This document shows, piece after piece, positions 1 to 13,000 of a stretch of 64,000 bases of DNA (its first letter is position 1; the number at the start of each line of letters is the position of its first letter). The DNA is taken from positions 186,001 to 250,000 of the forward strand of contig JAEBUN010000003.1 of assembly GCA_023014365.1 (NCBI GenBank), in the 5' to 3' direction. The DNA is from Lepiota brunneoincarnata (taxonomy: Eukaryota; Basidiomycota; Agaricomycetes; Agaricales; Agaricaceae). Position numbers and translations under genes: made by a program. The notes under the pieces are model-generated. The model was not told the origin of the DNA, searched no databases, and saw nothing but the letters and a program-made list of their open reading frames with translations.

Positions 1-2191
1 GGGACAAACATCAGGGCTTGAGGGTCACAAACCGAGCGAAGATGATTGTCAAAGCTTGCATGGCAATGTGAATACCAGGGCACATTCGTCGGCCAAAGCC
101 GAATCCTGCTGTAAAAGTGGGGATTTTTCCGTCGAGGAATCGTTCAGGCTGGAATAGATCAGCCTCAGGGAACATCTACAATGAGATGGTCAGCAGGCCG
201 ATGACGGTAGTAGGGTGCCTCAATCCTGTTCACTAACCTCCGGGTCTTGAGCCATTGCACTGAAATAGCTCCGTCAGCATTAGCCCCTGTACAGGTATTT
301 GATAACTCACTAGACATTCGCATGTATACGGCTCCCACTCGGGATGAACATCCCATTATAAACATCGTCGCAAATATTGCTGTGCGCAACGCCAACAGGA
401 AGGGTGGGGCGCCACCGGAGTGTTTCTTTGAGTATTGCCTGAATATAGGGTAGTGAACCCATATCCTCAAACTCGGGTAGTCGGTCGAAGCCGATCACAC
501 GGTCAAGTTCCTCGTGTGCCTTTCGCATAACAGACGGATTATACAACATTGCCACTAGGGAAGCAAAAACCAAAGTTAATATAAGGGGATCGGACGGCAT
601 GAAACATAATAGACTGACTGATGAAGATTTTGTAGATGGAGTCAGTCTGGGGGTCGGCGGAAATTGGTTAGGCGACAAAGACCCAGCTAGAAGTAGACAT
701 ACCGTTGTAACCCCTGCTTGCCAAGGTGCGCTGAGGGCATAAGCGATTTCAACGTCATTAAGACCCCAGTTTGCTTGCTTTTGCAGCGCTCGGTTAGCAA
801 TTGAAGGCATCGCTGTACCCTGCTCGACTCGCTCTCGGACTTGGTTCAATAATTTCAGGTAAACCTTGGTATCTCTTTCGCGCATCCTCTCTGGCTCGCG
901 TCGGAACCATTGAAGACACCGCTATGTTCACGTAAGAACCGACAGCAGCGTCAATAGTGCGGTGCGGCTTACTGGAAGGTGGAGTAAGAATGGCCACTGG
1001 AAGCCTGTCAGTGTTCACTCGTCCCGGAGAGAAAAACTCCGCGCACTGTGTCAACCCAGGAGCGACCAAGATCCCTTCATACCAAATCAATCAAACAGTC
1101 ATCAAAATGTCAGCAACTCGTAACTTACAAAGTCCTGTGTAGAGTAAATTAGCACAAGTTGAGCTGGTTGGGGGGACGAGATAAAGACTCACTTGGTCAA
1201 GTCTTTCACGTCAAAGGAACCCATAAATGGAGCACTCGAAATCAGAAGGGACGACGATCACTCACAAGAGTCAATCTCCTGATTATCCCTAACCATGGGA
1301 TCATTCATTTCCTTGACTCGGCGGCCGTACGCCACACTCGTAACAACAGAAATAGCAAACCTAGGCATAATATAACCAAGTTTATAACACGGCGCGTGTG
1401 GGAAAGCAGGTAGAAACCTACCTTCTGATATGCAAAGAATACTGCTCCGAGTCTTTGGCACCCAACAGATCATTCAAAAGTATTTTTGATTCCAGTGATT
1501 GGAGAAGCTTGTATCCTTGGGATGCTTCGATTGATAATCCTGCATGCATCAACTTCATCCACCCAGTCAGCGTCCACCACTCATTAAGCAAAAATAGATT
1601 AAAATACCCACAGCTCTCCAGTTCCTCCATCGAGGCCCATATGGCATTCCAACGCCCCGCATCCCCCCGGAAAGAAGCTCTCCTCTATGGGTCCACGGAT
1701 TAATGAAGGGGCCCCAAACACATAGCAACCGCTGGGCCGATCCGCTCACCCCATAATGTTTCTTGGTCGACTGGAGTAAATATTTCCACGCTTCTCCAAA
1801 ATATCCGTGGCGGCTCTCAGGGTCCCCAACACTTGCCATCACCGAAATGAATGAGAAACGCAGCAGCAAGTCGGGGGAGCGAGAGAAAACAACCATACCT
1901 ATGATAGGCGTGCCACCCAGCCAGAACGAAATAACATCCCCTACCGCTCAGTGTCATTGCCCACGTCTTTGAAGCGGAGCAAGTAGGGGGGGGGGGGGGG
2001 AGGGGCATACCATAAAGTTTATGCCATTCGGTGTATCGCTTCCAGGGTTGCGAAAATGGGACATCCCACCGGTTATCCCCAAAGATGCCAGGGGCAGGCC
2101 CGGGGGGCATTCGCCACTTGGTCTTGCGCCTGAGCTGCAAGGCGATGAGGACGAGACAGAGGACACTGCATGAGATGAGAGAGGAAACCAT
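1..2191 (-). CDS. Cytochrome P450 monooxygenase, C-terminus near or beyond the left edge
   Basis: Heme-thiolate monooxygenase, probably ER-anchored and acting with NADPH-P450 reductase; substrate unknown. The start at 2191 opens with a hydrophobic anchor (ISCSVLCLVLIALQL) followed by a basic stretch and the proline hinge MPPGPAPG, as in fungal microsomal P450s. The I-helix region is near 700-730 (WQAGVTT). The K-helix E-x-x-R motif (KETLRWRP) is near 380-400, a PERF-type motif (QPERF) near 140-155, and the heme-binding loop FGFGRRMCPG with its cysteine ligand near 75-105. Several short introns split the gene. After the heme loop the frame reaches a stop near position 8, but GTTTGTGA just before it could be a donor, so a last exon may lie outside the window. 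It lies 277 bp upstream of the ERMP1 C-terminus on the same strand. The overall fold resembles fungal families related to O-methylsterigmatocystin oxidoreductase; the subfamily cannot be fixed. Confidence 0.88.
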
Positions 2192-2467
2192 TGGCGGTGG
2201 TTTTTCGCCAGAACGCGGTGGGTGTTCATATAGCGGATTGAGCGCCGCGGGTCCATCAAATTATGCATTCCGGTTACGCGTCCCGTAGATCGAAATCCGA
2301 CTCGGAGATCTTGCATCTCGAGCCTGGGGATGCTGCTCTGGCATCAAAAACCCACTCTCACCAATTAACCCCAAAGGAACACCCTGCAGGCGTCACGTGC
2401 AATGCGTCATGTTTGCCGTATTCAGATAGCTAATTGGCCGCGGCGTTCAACACAAATAATTTAAAAC

Positions 2468-5400
2468 CTACACCCGTGTAACACCCGCAACACAACCCAT
2501 AAACAGTCCATCAACCGTCCCAGCCGACTTCTCATCCAACCAATCGTCGAGCCGTTCAAACAGCTGCATTGCAGGCCCACCTTCCGACTTTACGGCCTTC
2601 TTCGCGGGCCACATCCCTTTCTCCACTATCCCAACAAAATTCACCACCAGCTGCGCGTCGGTTGTGTTCGGGGGAGCTTTAACGACGAGGTCAATACTCC
2701 ACGTGTCAGTCCCATAAAAGGACCCTTCCTTGATAAAGTGGCGAACGTGCTCGTTTGGAGGATTGTCGTCAAGCGTCCATTTCAAAACATGGGCATCGAA
2801 TGCAATTACTGCGGCGGCGTATTAATCCATCTCGGAAACTCGTTTCAACTATAAAAGACCGGAGGGCGTACCAGTCCAAATTACTCCAGGGTGCTTGACC
2901 TCCAATGTCAGGCTTCGCGTTCCTGCCTCCAAGTTGTGGAAGCTGTTGACAGCTGAAACCGAGAACCGCTGGTCGTTTGCCCACGGAGAAGCATACTGCT
3001 CCTCAACAGCCAAGGGAACCTTGTACGGGCTCAAGAAGGCGGAGAACGGATATAGCGAATCCCAATCTGGGTTATAGTCATTCATCACAAGTGGCTTGGG
3101 AACGACTTCCACTGCTGAAAATTCTTTCACGATCCCTTCCACAAGATGCTCGAATCCCGGTGCGCCGTCCGCTCCGGCAATGTGCAAATGTTGTTCCGCG
3201 GATGTGATCTGATGAACGAGGTCAGCTATTTATGTCCGATACCGGAAGAGAAAAACAGCAAACATTTTCTGAATGGATGACGAACAGACGCTTCTGGTGC
3301 AGCTCGTCAAATGGCTGTCTTGCAGAAAACACTGCCATCATAATTGCCGTTGCAATACTAGAGAGCACCACGCCTTTCCATAATTTTTCATGCCCGAAAC
3401 GATGTGCGAACGGCACGAGGATGGGTAGTGTTTGAGCACCTAGAACCGCCACAATGCTTGCAACTATATTGTCTGCCGGCGCTTGTGCTCCGATACGGCC
3501 AGTCTAAACGTCATGGAGATAAGCGGATGCCAGCACCCCTCGGACACGCGCGAAACGAAAGAAACTCACGAGGGGTACAAAAACCTCCGCGACCGTGGAA
3601 AGCAGAAGCGTACCAATGAGTAACGGCTCTACTTGTGCGAGGACATAAGTGAATAACGAGATGTTCTTGGTGCTTCTCATGATCAGAGGGTTGATGATTG
3701 CGAGGGAAACGAACAGCGGTAAGCCAGATAAAAAGAATAAACCCGCAGACCCGATTCCGATCATCTGTATTGCACAGGCCAGGCCTGACTGAAGCAATAG
3801 GAGAGCGTTCAGCACGCTTTGCTCCGATACCGGACCAATCAAGTACTGTGACAACAATGTTCCCAGAACGGCGGGGGGTGCATAGAGCGCAATTGGGGCG
3901 TAAGGGCTCGAGAACCAGCTCATACCCTTGTTCAAGCCCTTACTCATGATGAGGGCGATCAAGTTGGGAGCAATAACCGTGCCAGCCGCCGCCGCTCCAA
4001 TAGCCGCCAATCCTCCAGTCTGGCGCCCCCCTGTTGTCCTTTCCCCATTGCCCTTGGCAGACGAGGAAAACCGGACAAAGAGAATGGATGCGATAAACAA
4101 CGTCGAATACATGATCCTGGCAGTCTTGAAGGAATACATAAAGAACCTTCCATAAAACGTGAAGTAAACAGTTGTCGGTCGTGAATATCCTGCAGTCAAA
4201 TTAGGCAGGGGTGACTCCTCGGATGACAAGAATCGGAGAAGAGCCAGGGTATTCTCCCCCATATGCTATATGATTGATGAGTAATTATTCACCCGGGATT
4301 CACACTAGTCTTACCTGTGCAACACCTGGTTCGATGTTCTCGACGAGATCCTGAGGTATTATATAAAATTCTGGATTAGGAGGGCGGGAAGCGTTTTTTC
4401 GGCAAGCATACCTTCCGCATATGGTAGAGATAGCTATTGCCCACAACTGCCATCTATGGCAGAAATGAGTGAGACGTAAACAATCCAGTATAGAAAGACT
4501 GACGTCGAGCCCTGTGACATTGAGATATTGCTCAAATTGTCGAAAGTCTGTACTAGAAAAGATCAGTCTATGTGGCGGCATCTATTTCGGATGGGCCGCT
4601 CACTCCGAAAGAAGGATGCCCGAGCTGAAGACCTCGTTCGCAAAGACGGTGCCAAACGGTCTTGCAGAATGAAGGGTCACGGGATCAAAATAGGGAAATA
4701 TACAAAAGAAGTTAGTTGGTGGCGTACCTCGGGACATGAGAATACGCTTGGATCATCTGCTCAGATGTGGCTTGAAAGAGTAGTTCACGCCCAGTTGTCC
4801 CGGCGGCTTCGAACTGCTTTCAGTGTCTGATAGGAAAGGATCGAGAAAAAGGGCAGGTACAAACCTTCAAGGTTGATCATCGCCCGGACACTGCTTTTCG
4901 GTCAGGAAAGGGTTGAAGGAAGTTGAGCGGGGGGACATACGTCGGAGCAATTGGGTGCTGGGTCGAGAAGAGATGAGAACCATCTTGAAGCGATTCTTCT
5001 GCATGATTGAACACTGTCGGAACAATTGAAACTCGGAATTACGACGGACAACCTCTGGCTTACAAAAGACAATAGCATGTTGTGGGATCCAATCCGGCGA
5101 ATTAATTAAAACGCGCATACAATCAAGCATGACCCCGACAGCCAGTCCGTCATCGGCAGCCCCTGGGCTGGGTAAAGTGCTGTCCAAATGGGAGTTGACG
5201 AGGATGGCATGTTCTTTTCCTGTCAGCGTACCATCTGAGATACGAACGACGATGTTGGTCAAATTCACGTAAGTCTTGTACAAACGCTTGCCCATCATAT
5301 CAAACCTTGAGCCACGATAAAAAGATGTGTCATGGGTCCCTTTGTCGAAGCAAACAAGACATACTCACCGATGACTGCCGCTTCCCTGTTGGTGCCAGAC

Positions 5401-5836
5401 CTCACACTCCAATTTCCGACCAGTTTCAGCCACAATCCTCTCGCATTCCTGCTGTACTTCTTCTGCCTGCTGCACCATCCACGTGTCCGCAAGTGCATGT
5501 TCAAATGTCCCAACGGTCCTATATCCAATGTCCTCCGACAGGTATTTCGCAATGCCAAGAATACGCGCTTCAGAGATTTGCGGCAACTGAGTGGACGGAT
5601 TCACGCTGGTACAGGGTGAGTGGGCAGTGAATCACGGTAGGACATCAAACACGTACAGTTCTACAAGCGGTTCAGGCAGACCTACGAGAAATTCTTTCAG
5701 TCATATGGGGTGAGCAGACGAGTCGGTACAGGTACTTGCTGTAATGTTGTTTGAGGGAGAGTAAGGGTAAACCAATCAGCATAGGACAAAGTGCCAGTAA
5801 CGAGCGCACGGGCCCCCATCTCCTGTAGACGGTCAT
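2468..5836 (-). CDS. ERMP1/Fxna-type M28 zinc metallopeptidase, ER membrane
   Basis: Polytopic ER membrane protein with a lumenal M28 aminopeptidase-like domain. Spliced from about ten exons, it gives a long open protein. The start MTVYRRWGPVR at 5836 precedes a signal-anchor helix. The peptidase core follows: QISEARILGIAKYLSEDIG near 5540-5590, then VNSHLDSTLPSPGAADDG near 5140-5210 with the first metal ligands (His/Asp), then FNHAEESLQDGSHLFSTQHP near 4940-5020 with the Glu-Glu pair, MINLEAAGTTGRELLFQ near 4800-4880, and STDFRQFEQYLNVTGLD near 4500-4565. Multiple transmembrane helices occupy about 3300-4200 and a soluble C-terminal domain 2468-3190. All junctions checked keep frame. The first intron (5682-5739) appears to use a GC donor. 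Named by family resemblance; the peptide substrate is unknown. Confidence 0.9.
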
Positions 5837-7368
5837 GGTAGTATTGAGGAAAGAGACAAGATGGGTCGGATTGGGAGGTAATACTTAGGCAGGACCTCCC
5901 CGAGACTCGCTCCTTTTGGCAACGTGGATCCGTCTTTTTGACAAGAACCCGCGTGATACCTCTGAAAAAGAGTGGTTTGGCTGTGGTACTTGCAAGTACA
6001 AGTAGACAGATGGTAGGACTCGAAACAACGCTGAAGTTGCGTATGCAGAAGTTCCTCCCCTCTTGGGCGTCGTAGTTCCGAGCGCGGCAATCACACGGCG
6101 GTTTGTTTGTTTCAGGGGATGATGCCAAACAATTACTAGGGATCCTCACAAGAATAAACGGATTCAAGTGCCTACTCTGCCCTCAGCGGTAAAGCCGACT
6201 ATAATAGCGACTCGGGCCAATTTAACTCTCCCGATTCCCCATTTTGGATTGCGGTGTAATGCGACTTTCTCGGGCCCATGCGATGACGCCCTCCGATATG
6301 ATGCAATCTCACCACCCGTGAGCGAACTACGTCAGTTTCACCCAGGACCAAGGTAGTTCCCAGGTGACCAGAACCCACTAACTAGATCACCGTAGTCCCA
6401 GCCTGTAATCTTATCAGTGTCACCCACACCAGGACTTCTTCCCTGATCATCAAATCATATCCTTCCCAAATGACGCACATCCCTCCGAAATATCTCCTTC
6501 CCGATCATATAGCCGGGAGGCCAAACATCACAGCCTTTCCGCGGCCCCCTCGTCGTGTAACATCCCCTCAGGAGGGAGACGATGATGATTCGGATTTAAC
6601 CCACGTCCACAACAGCCGACGCCTCCGTAAAGGTTTACACAAAGTTACATTCCCGAGGTCAAAATGTACCCGAACCTTGGGACTTACTATTAAGCGACTG
6701 AATCCGATGGATGAAATAGCCTAGCTCCGAACATCCTTCCATCAATTCGCCCCACGTCCTAAACATAGCCATGATTAGTTACATCATTACCCTGGTAGTT
6801 CTTGGGAGCACAAGACACCTTAGCAGTGTTGCAAAAATCCAACATACACGACACCATATTTCCACGCGCGAAGCAGCTCCATGGTCAGCTGCTCCGTCGA
6901 GTCTCCTTCCTGGTGCCTCCACACCAGATATATATCACTTGAACTCAGGCACCCTCGGAGCTTTGGTGACTCCAAGTCGTCGCTCCGGTCTCGGAACTCT
7001 TCTCTCCACACATTGTGTGTCCTTTCGCCTAGCCGTTACGACAGCTCTTGGGGTCTCTTGAAACTTTAAGCACCAGACTCCGAGGATATGTTGCTTGAGA
7101 GAAGAATGCCCTTCCTCTATTCACGGCTTTAGGCGCAGCCTTCTCACCGAGGACCCATAAGGTAACATCTTCCAGCGCTAGGAGAGGATCAACTTCATCA
7201 TGCAGGCAGAGGCTGAAAAACCTTCCAGATAATAATATTCAAAAAAAGCCACAGTTCAATGAGAAAAATACGGGAGGGATTGTACGTAGAGTACAAGGAT
7301 AATAATTCGAATCACTTCCTAAGATGTTTTTTTGTGCCCCTCCATTACACGGGAAAAACCCAACGAGG
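5837..7368. other. Intergenic stretch, no supported gene
   Basis: About 1.5 kb between the ERMP1 start and the end of the RCC2-like gene. Open frames at 6470-6724 (+), 6771-7061 (+) and 6820-7011 (-) show no recognisable domain and no convincing splice partners. The minus-strand frame ending at 6820 (KYGVVYVGFLQHC) has the look of a C-terminal exon but cannot be linked to a start. It must contain the ERMP1 promoter. Confidence 0.5.
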
Positions 7369-9805
7369 CTACTGCTTCTTCTTTTTGCCTGTGACATAAA
7401 GGAGCAATGCGGGTCACCAGCGACGTCAGTTGGGATACGATAACAACTGCCCAAGCTAGGACCACATACCGGCCTTAGATTTTGGCTCGTTATGACCACC
7501 CACAGGGCTTTCAGCTCTCTGTCTCTTACGCTTTGTTTTTGTCTCTTTCCAAAGGCCAACTCCCGCCCCTGGATCGTCGATACAGTCGGGGCAGAACCAT
7601 TCACCATCGGGAACGGCGCTAAGTGGAGGGCTCAAACATTCGAGGTGCCATGGGGCATCGCACTGCAATACGAATAAGTCAACCCGCACAGGGAGGAAGC
7701 CATTCGGTCATACCTTGTCACACTCCAATGGGTCGCCGTCGTCCCGCTTACACCCCACGCACTCCTGAGGAGGCTGGACGTCGATAGGGTGTCTCGGTAG
7801 CTCCGAGAACTTGTCATTCGGTTTCGCTAATAGAAGTGTCGTATTCTGTCCAGCAGTGATGCTTACCCACGGACTATCAAGAATAATTCCTGGATACAAT
7901 GATGAGCTCGAACTCACCTGATAATCTCGATGCCCGAAAGAGGGACATTTCTAGTTGGTTTAGTCGAGCTCTTGGGTTCATCAACACCCAATCCAAGCTC
8001 TCCGTTCGCAGCGTTCTGGCCCCAACAAACCGTCATGGGGTTATTCTCATCATCAGGTGTGGTGAGCCAATGTGTCACCCCACCAGAACTCGCAAGTAAA
8101 ATTTTGCAACCCCTAAGAGAACATGTTCAACTGGAAATGGTCACTAAACGATCAGCGGAATGTCTTACATGATATCTTGCATGAAGCGAAATGTAGAATA
8201 AGGAGAACCCGATGATCCTATCATCACGTTAGCGCTTAAATTTTGGACAGACCGGTCAACCCACCCTCTCCACTGTTTTTCCACTAAGGTGAATAAATTA
8301 AACACCGAACGACGGAGACGTGGATAGCCTTGCACACCTTTCCTGCCATCCAGTACATTCCTGCCTTGTCAATCACCACGCTGTTCGTGGGACCTGCGAC
8401 GATGCCCGATGCCATTGCTGCATCATTTTGGCCAGAAAACTGCGAGAGCTGAGCCCTTACTGGTTATTCAACAATGCAATAACATACCTGTGGTACAGCT
8501 TTAGGCTTAAGGATATCAACTTGGTTGCCGAGTCCGAGCCGGCAGTAGCCATTGTATCCCCATACATACACAACGCTGAGACTCTGATTGAGTGTGTGAG
8601 GGAGAGGGGATAATTTAAAACGCACCCTGTATCATCAAGCGCTAAACTATGTTGTTGTCCTGACGCAATCTGTACGATCTTCTTCCCATCGAGTTCTTTG
8701 ACATATACTATCCACGATCATCAGTGAGAAGTCCAAAGGTAAGCGACGAATCACTGAACTAGGTCTATCTTCGATGTCGAAGGCCGTCTTGTTCCCCGTG
8801 GTGATGCGTTCACCTGTAGTTCCATTTCCGAGTTGCCCTTTCTCTGCGCTTCCGAAAGAGAAGACTGATAAGATATAAGTAAAACATTAAGTCACAAACC
8901 GGTAAACGCGTACCTTTGCCCGCCGCCGTTCGCACAATGGAGAAAGTGACACCCGCAGAGGCCTGGACGACACGCTCTTTGTTGCCACCATGGCTGACAT
9001 TTACGGACTTGAAAGTTGAAACCTCCGGACATGCTGAATGGCCGCACTAGCAAAGCCCAACCTCTCAATCAACACTTCCCACACGGCCGTACCGAAGAGA
9101 TAAGCCACGCACCTGACCAAGATTGTTCACCCCGGCAGACCAGAGACCCCCGTCACTTCCCACCAGAAGCGTGTGGTTTCTGCCACATGCTGCGCTCACG
9201 AATTTTGTGCCCTTCGACGCACCCAGTTCGGTCGGCTTCACCAACCTTGGCGCGTTTTCAGAAATATACTCAACGCCAGGAACTCCAAGGCAAGAGAACC
9301 CGTTCCTTCCAAACAACCAAGCGTTGCCGTCAATGTCGATCACGACAAAGTGGCAGCCCGTGCACGACGTGTGAACAGAGGTCACTTTCACGTTCACCAG
9401 AGAGCGGAGGATATGTGGTTCGAGTAAGTCTGGGTTTCTGCCATATAGAGGGGGAAGAGGTAAGTCAAGTCGAACGGACATCATACTCGGGCCAGAAGGG
9501 CCGCCCGTACTGGGAGTACTCACAGCGGTTCTCCCGTCTCTGGGTTAATAGACCCTGCACGGTCCTTGCGCCCTAGCCGAGGCCTGGGTGACCACAGAGA
9601 GGGGCAGAAGCTTTGTTGGTTGCATTGTTCGACTGTGAGAAAACAGGGTACCCACCAATCTGTTCCCCCACATATCAAGACTTTGTGTGGAGAAGAGGAC
9701 ATTGAGGTTCCAGCAGTGGAAATAAAGGGCATACATACCTCTGCCCCACCGAGGGAGACTGGAGGGGGCACCGTCCGTAGCAGCTTCGGTGTTGTTTGTA
9801 CTCAT
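7369..9805 (-). CDS. RCC2-like RCC1-repeat propeller fused to a C-terminal PHD finger
   Basis: Regulator-of-chromosome-condensation repeats form a seven-bladed propeller that in RCC2/TD-60 relatives acts on small GTPases and chromatin. The protein starts MSTNNTEAATDG at 9805. After two short introns it reads VLICGGTDWWPRLGRK, the usual RCC2-type opening. Blades follow: DGNAWLFGRNG, VSAACGRNHTLLVGSDGG (about 9150-9400), VVQASAGVTFSIVRT (near 8950), VFSFGSAEKGQLGNGT (near 8840), VYVWGYNGYCRLGLGNQ (near 8520) and AGPTNSVVIDKAGMYWMAGK (near 8300-8400). The last blade, AGQNTTLLLAKPNDK, runs without a stop into PPQECVGCKRDDGDPLEC, and across an intron into CDAPWHLECLSPPL and GEWFCPDC: a complete Cys4-His-Cys3 PHD finger. 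A basic KETKTKRKRQR tail and a terminal KKKKQ end the protein at 7369. Nuclear chromatin-linked work is inferred. The junctions checked keep frame. Confidence 0.88.
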
Positions 9806-10081
9806 GATGTCGGAGGTTGACAAGTGGCAAACGCTCGCTTCGGGTCAACTACCACCCAATTTCTCCAAGGGGCTGCCGCCCAAAGCATGCTCAGATATAT
9901 ACAACATTGTACGTTAGATACCCCTTTCCGCCTGTGCATGGCCTCCCCGGGCTCTGGTCCGTCTCACAGCCCAGCTCTCTTGCACCTGGGACTCAACAGT
10001 CGCAGAAGCAAAGAGGGCGCTTGGCATGACGTGTCTGTTCATGTCCCAAACAGGACTTGAGAGAATTCGGCATGAGCGGGG

Positions 10082-13000
10082 TTAACAATGAGGCTGGGAC
10101 AACTCACGAATGCTCGTCCCATTTCGCTTGAGGGAGTACTAGTCACGACCGTTCCCAGTCAGAAGAGGCACCCAGTCACGTTAATCCGTGTGATACACAC
10201 CTCAAACTCATCCCCCTCCAGGAGCAAAATATCCCCGTGAATAAGACTTACCGATATGACCATTTTCCCCCCCTTCTGGCTCCCACTGACCGCTCCGGCC
10301 CCTGTTGCCACTGCTGGTGCTGGGAGAGTCACCGCATTAATATCCCTACTAAGCTCTTCCTTTGTTTCAGCGCCTGCCCGAGTCGTCACTTCCGATTTGC
10401 TCTCTGGAGGATCATCCATCGGAATCATTTTATCGTAATCGGGAATGCGCGCCTGATTGTCATTCGAGATCGACTTTGGGCTGATGCTCATAATTACCTC
10501 GCAACCGAGGCACATGATAGCAACACACCGCTCCTTAGCGCGCAACAGATCCGGGCCCTGTCCATTCAACCATTAAAAACCCATTTAGATCATCAGCGGA
10601 AGAAGACAGTAACCCACCCGTCTACTCCCCGAAGTAACCCAAGCGCGAACCGCCAATTGTTTGATATCCAATTCCGCCGCCGTCTTCCTCCCGTACTTTC
10701 TCCCTCGCTCATTCATCAGGGTCCTTGTGCGCACCAGACACTCTGGCACATCCTCCCAGCGTACAAACCCCCTTTCCCGTCCGCCACCTGCAAAATACGT
10801 GAAGAACGGGTCTGGAAAATTCAGCGTCAGCTTCCATACCCCTATCAATCAAAAAGAAGGGACTCAACTGGTGCTCGCATCGCCTGTCAACCGACGCAAA
10901 GGAACATGTATCTGGATCTTATTCAGTAGATCCGATGCTTCCTTCTGGAGATCCTTTAGGTTACACGTGAAAATTTGCTGCAGAACCACTGAATGCTCCG
11001 CATTCAATCTATAAATTACAGTCTTCATATGATTGCTCCAATTTTGCACTGTCATGTTGATATGCTTTGGGTACTCGTTAATTGGCAGCGTTAGGGGGAG
11101 TACGTCTTGAGGATCACGGAGAGACTCGAGATCTATTGCGTAACCTTCGGCAGTGGGTTTGTTCTGTCCCGGGCGTCAGCGTTATTCCGTCGACCTTGCA
11201 CTTGCTCACAGGTATGAACATACCTTACAGAAGGAGCTTTCACACCTTCGGTGTCGGAGATAATACCTGAAGTTCAACTTCCCACAGTCCCCACAATACC
11301 ATCCGCGAGGAAATGACGAGTCCGGAATCTCAGCGTCAACAGGCGCCAGTAAGTGTAAAGGCAAGACACTGTAAAAGACCTGGCCGAAGAAACAATGTCG
11401 CCGAGGGAAATTATGGTTCTTTCTCCTAGCCAAACGATATCCAAGCGTGGACTCGTCATCCGAATCCTCTAAATCGGGCTGTGGCAGCGCGACCAGCTCT
11501 CCCGCTCTCGCGAAAGCATTCCACCAGGGAGACAATAGCTTCTCTTGGTGAAACCCCTGCAGATCCTCGCCACCTGGCTCCCACTTCATCCGGAATCGCC
11601 AACGAACGTGCCCTTTCGTAAACCCATTCTCCACGATGACCTGCTGCCTTCCATCTGACCCTCCCAGGGTCTCCCAGACCCTTGAAATCCGATAAAAACC
11701 CATGAACATATACCCAATTTCCTCCTCCCGCGCTAATCTCAGGCCCCAAAATCCATGTAAATGTTTTCTTGCAGCAAACATACCAACAGGCAACCCGCTG
11801 ATATATGCATTCACTAGAGCCCGAAATTCGTCTGGGATGGGAGAGGGTATGCCGTTCTCCCCTAGGCGGGTTTCATTGAAGCGGGACTTGGACTTGAACT
11901 TGGGTATTGACCCCGGGTTGGATGGTTGGGGGGAGTGAGGTTGAGTTTGGGACTCGACGGGGTCGGTTTGCATTGCTGTTATCGAAACGTTCGGTTGAAT
12001 AGGTTGGGAACAAGCTTTCGCATTCGGAGGTGTACGTCCGCGTTTCTTGAGCGAAGTTACAACCGAGGAAGGAGGGTTTTTTTTGCCAGCCACCAAACCC
12101 GGTTCAGGGGCGCCGACAGTAGGGTTCCCACCCTCAAGGGACGAAAGGTCTGGATGCATAACGGTCCCAGTATCCTCAATCTTAATCTCGAAGGTGGAGG
12201 GTGGTGGCTGGAGCGCAGAAGCATGAGCCTGCGTCGAATTCTGGTGTGTCCCAATAAGCTCCGCGCCTGCGTCGAGCTTTGGTTTCTTGGGTGGTCTCCC
12301 ACGTTTCCTGGGACCAGCCGTTTGTTGAGCTGAGCTAGACGGCTGTGCGTCAGCGATCGCCTCCTTCCCTTCTTTTCCTTTCCGTTTGGACGGTCGCGAG
12401 GGACCCATATCCGCGAACGATTCCCCGGATGTGCCATTCACAGTTAGAGAGGGCGGTGATACAATTGGCTCGACACCGGCTGTAGGGCGCAGTGATCCGT
12501 CGTATAACGGTGCCGGACTCGGCGCGAAACTCCCTATGGCATTTGCAGTCCCCGCAGCTTCGTTTCGCTGTAGAGCGCCTTTAATGGCAGTTTCTACGAC
12601 TCCCGTTGTGCAGGGGGCGGACGGATGTATTAGAGCTGCTGTTGATGTGCTTCCAGTAATATAATTCAAGTCAGGTGCAGGTTGTTGGTAGGCAACGGCA
12701 TGGGGGCGCGAGTGCACTCCAAGTACGGGCTTGGGTATATCGGGCTGGAGCATATTCTCGTGCCAGTCTTGTGGCCTTGAAGATCCGGCGATCGCACATG
12801 TAGTCTGAACCATTGACAGAGGCATAAGAGTGTTACCCCCTACTTCTGGTGCGCCTGCGGTGTTCCCCCCTAAGTTAGGCGCCGCTAGCTGGTCGATAGT
12901 GGGACTAGGGCATGGGGGCACTCCGAACACATACTGAGGCCTACCCCCACGCGGATCCCATGGCTTTGAAGGTCCAGTAACCGCACATAAATGCCGGAAC

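Noticed and set aside
6771..7061. 96-codon plus-strand frame with hydrophobic start
   Set aside because: No domain, no splice partner and no codon pattern; not strong enough to call a gene.
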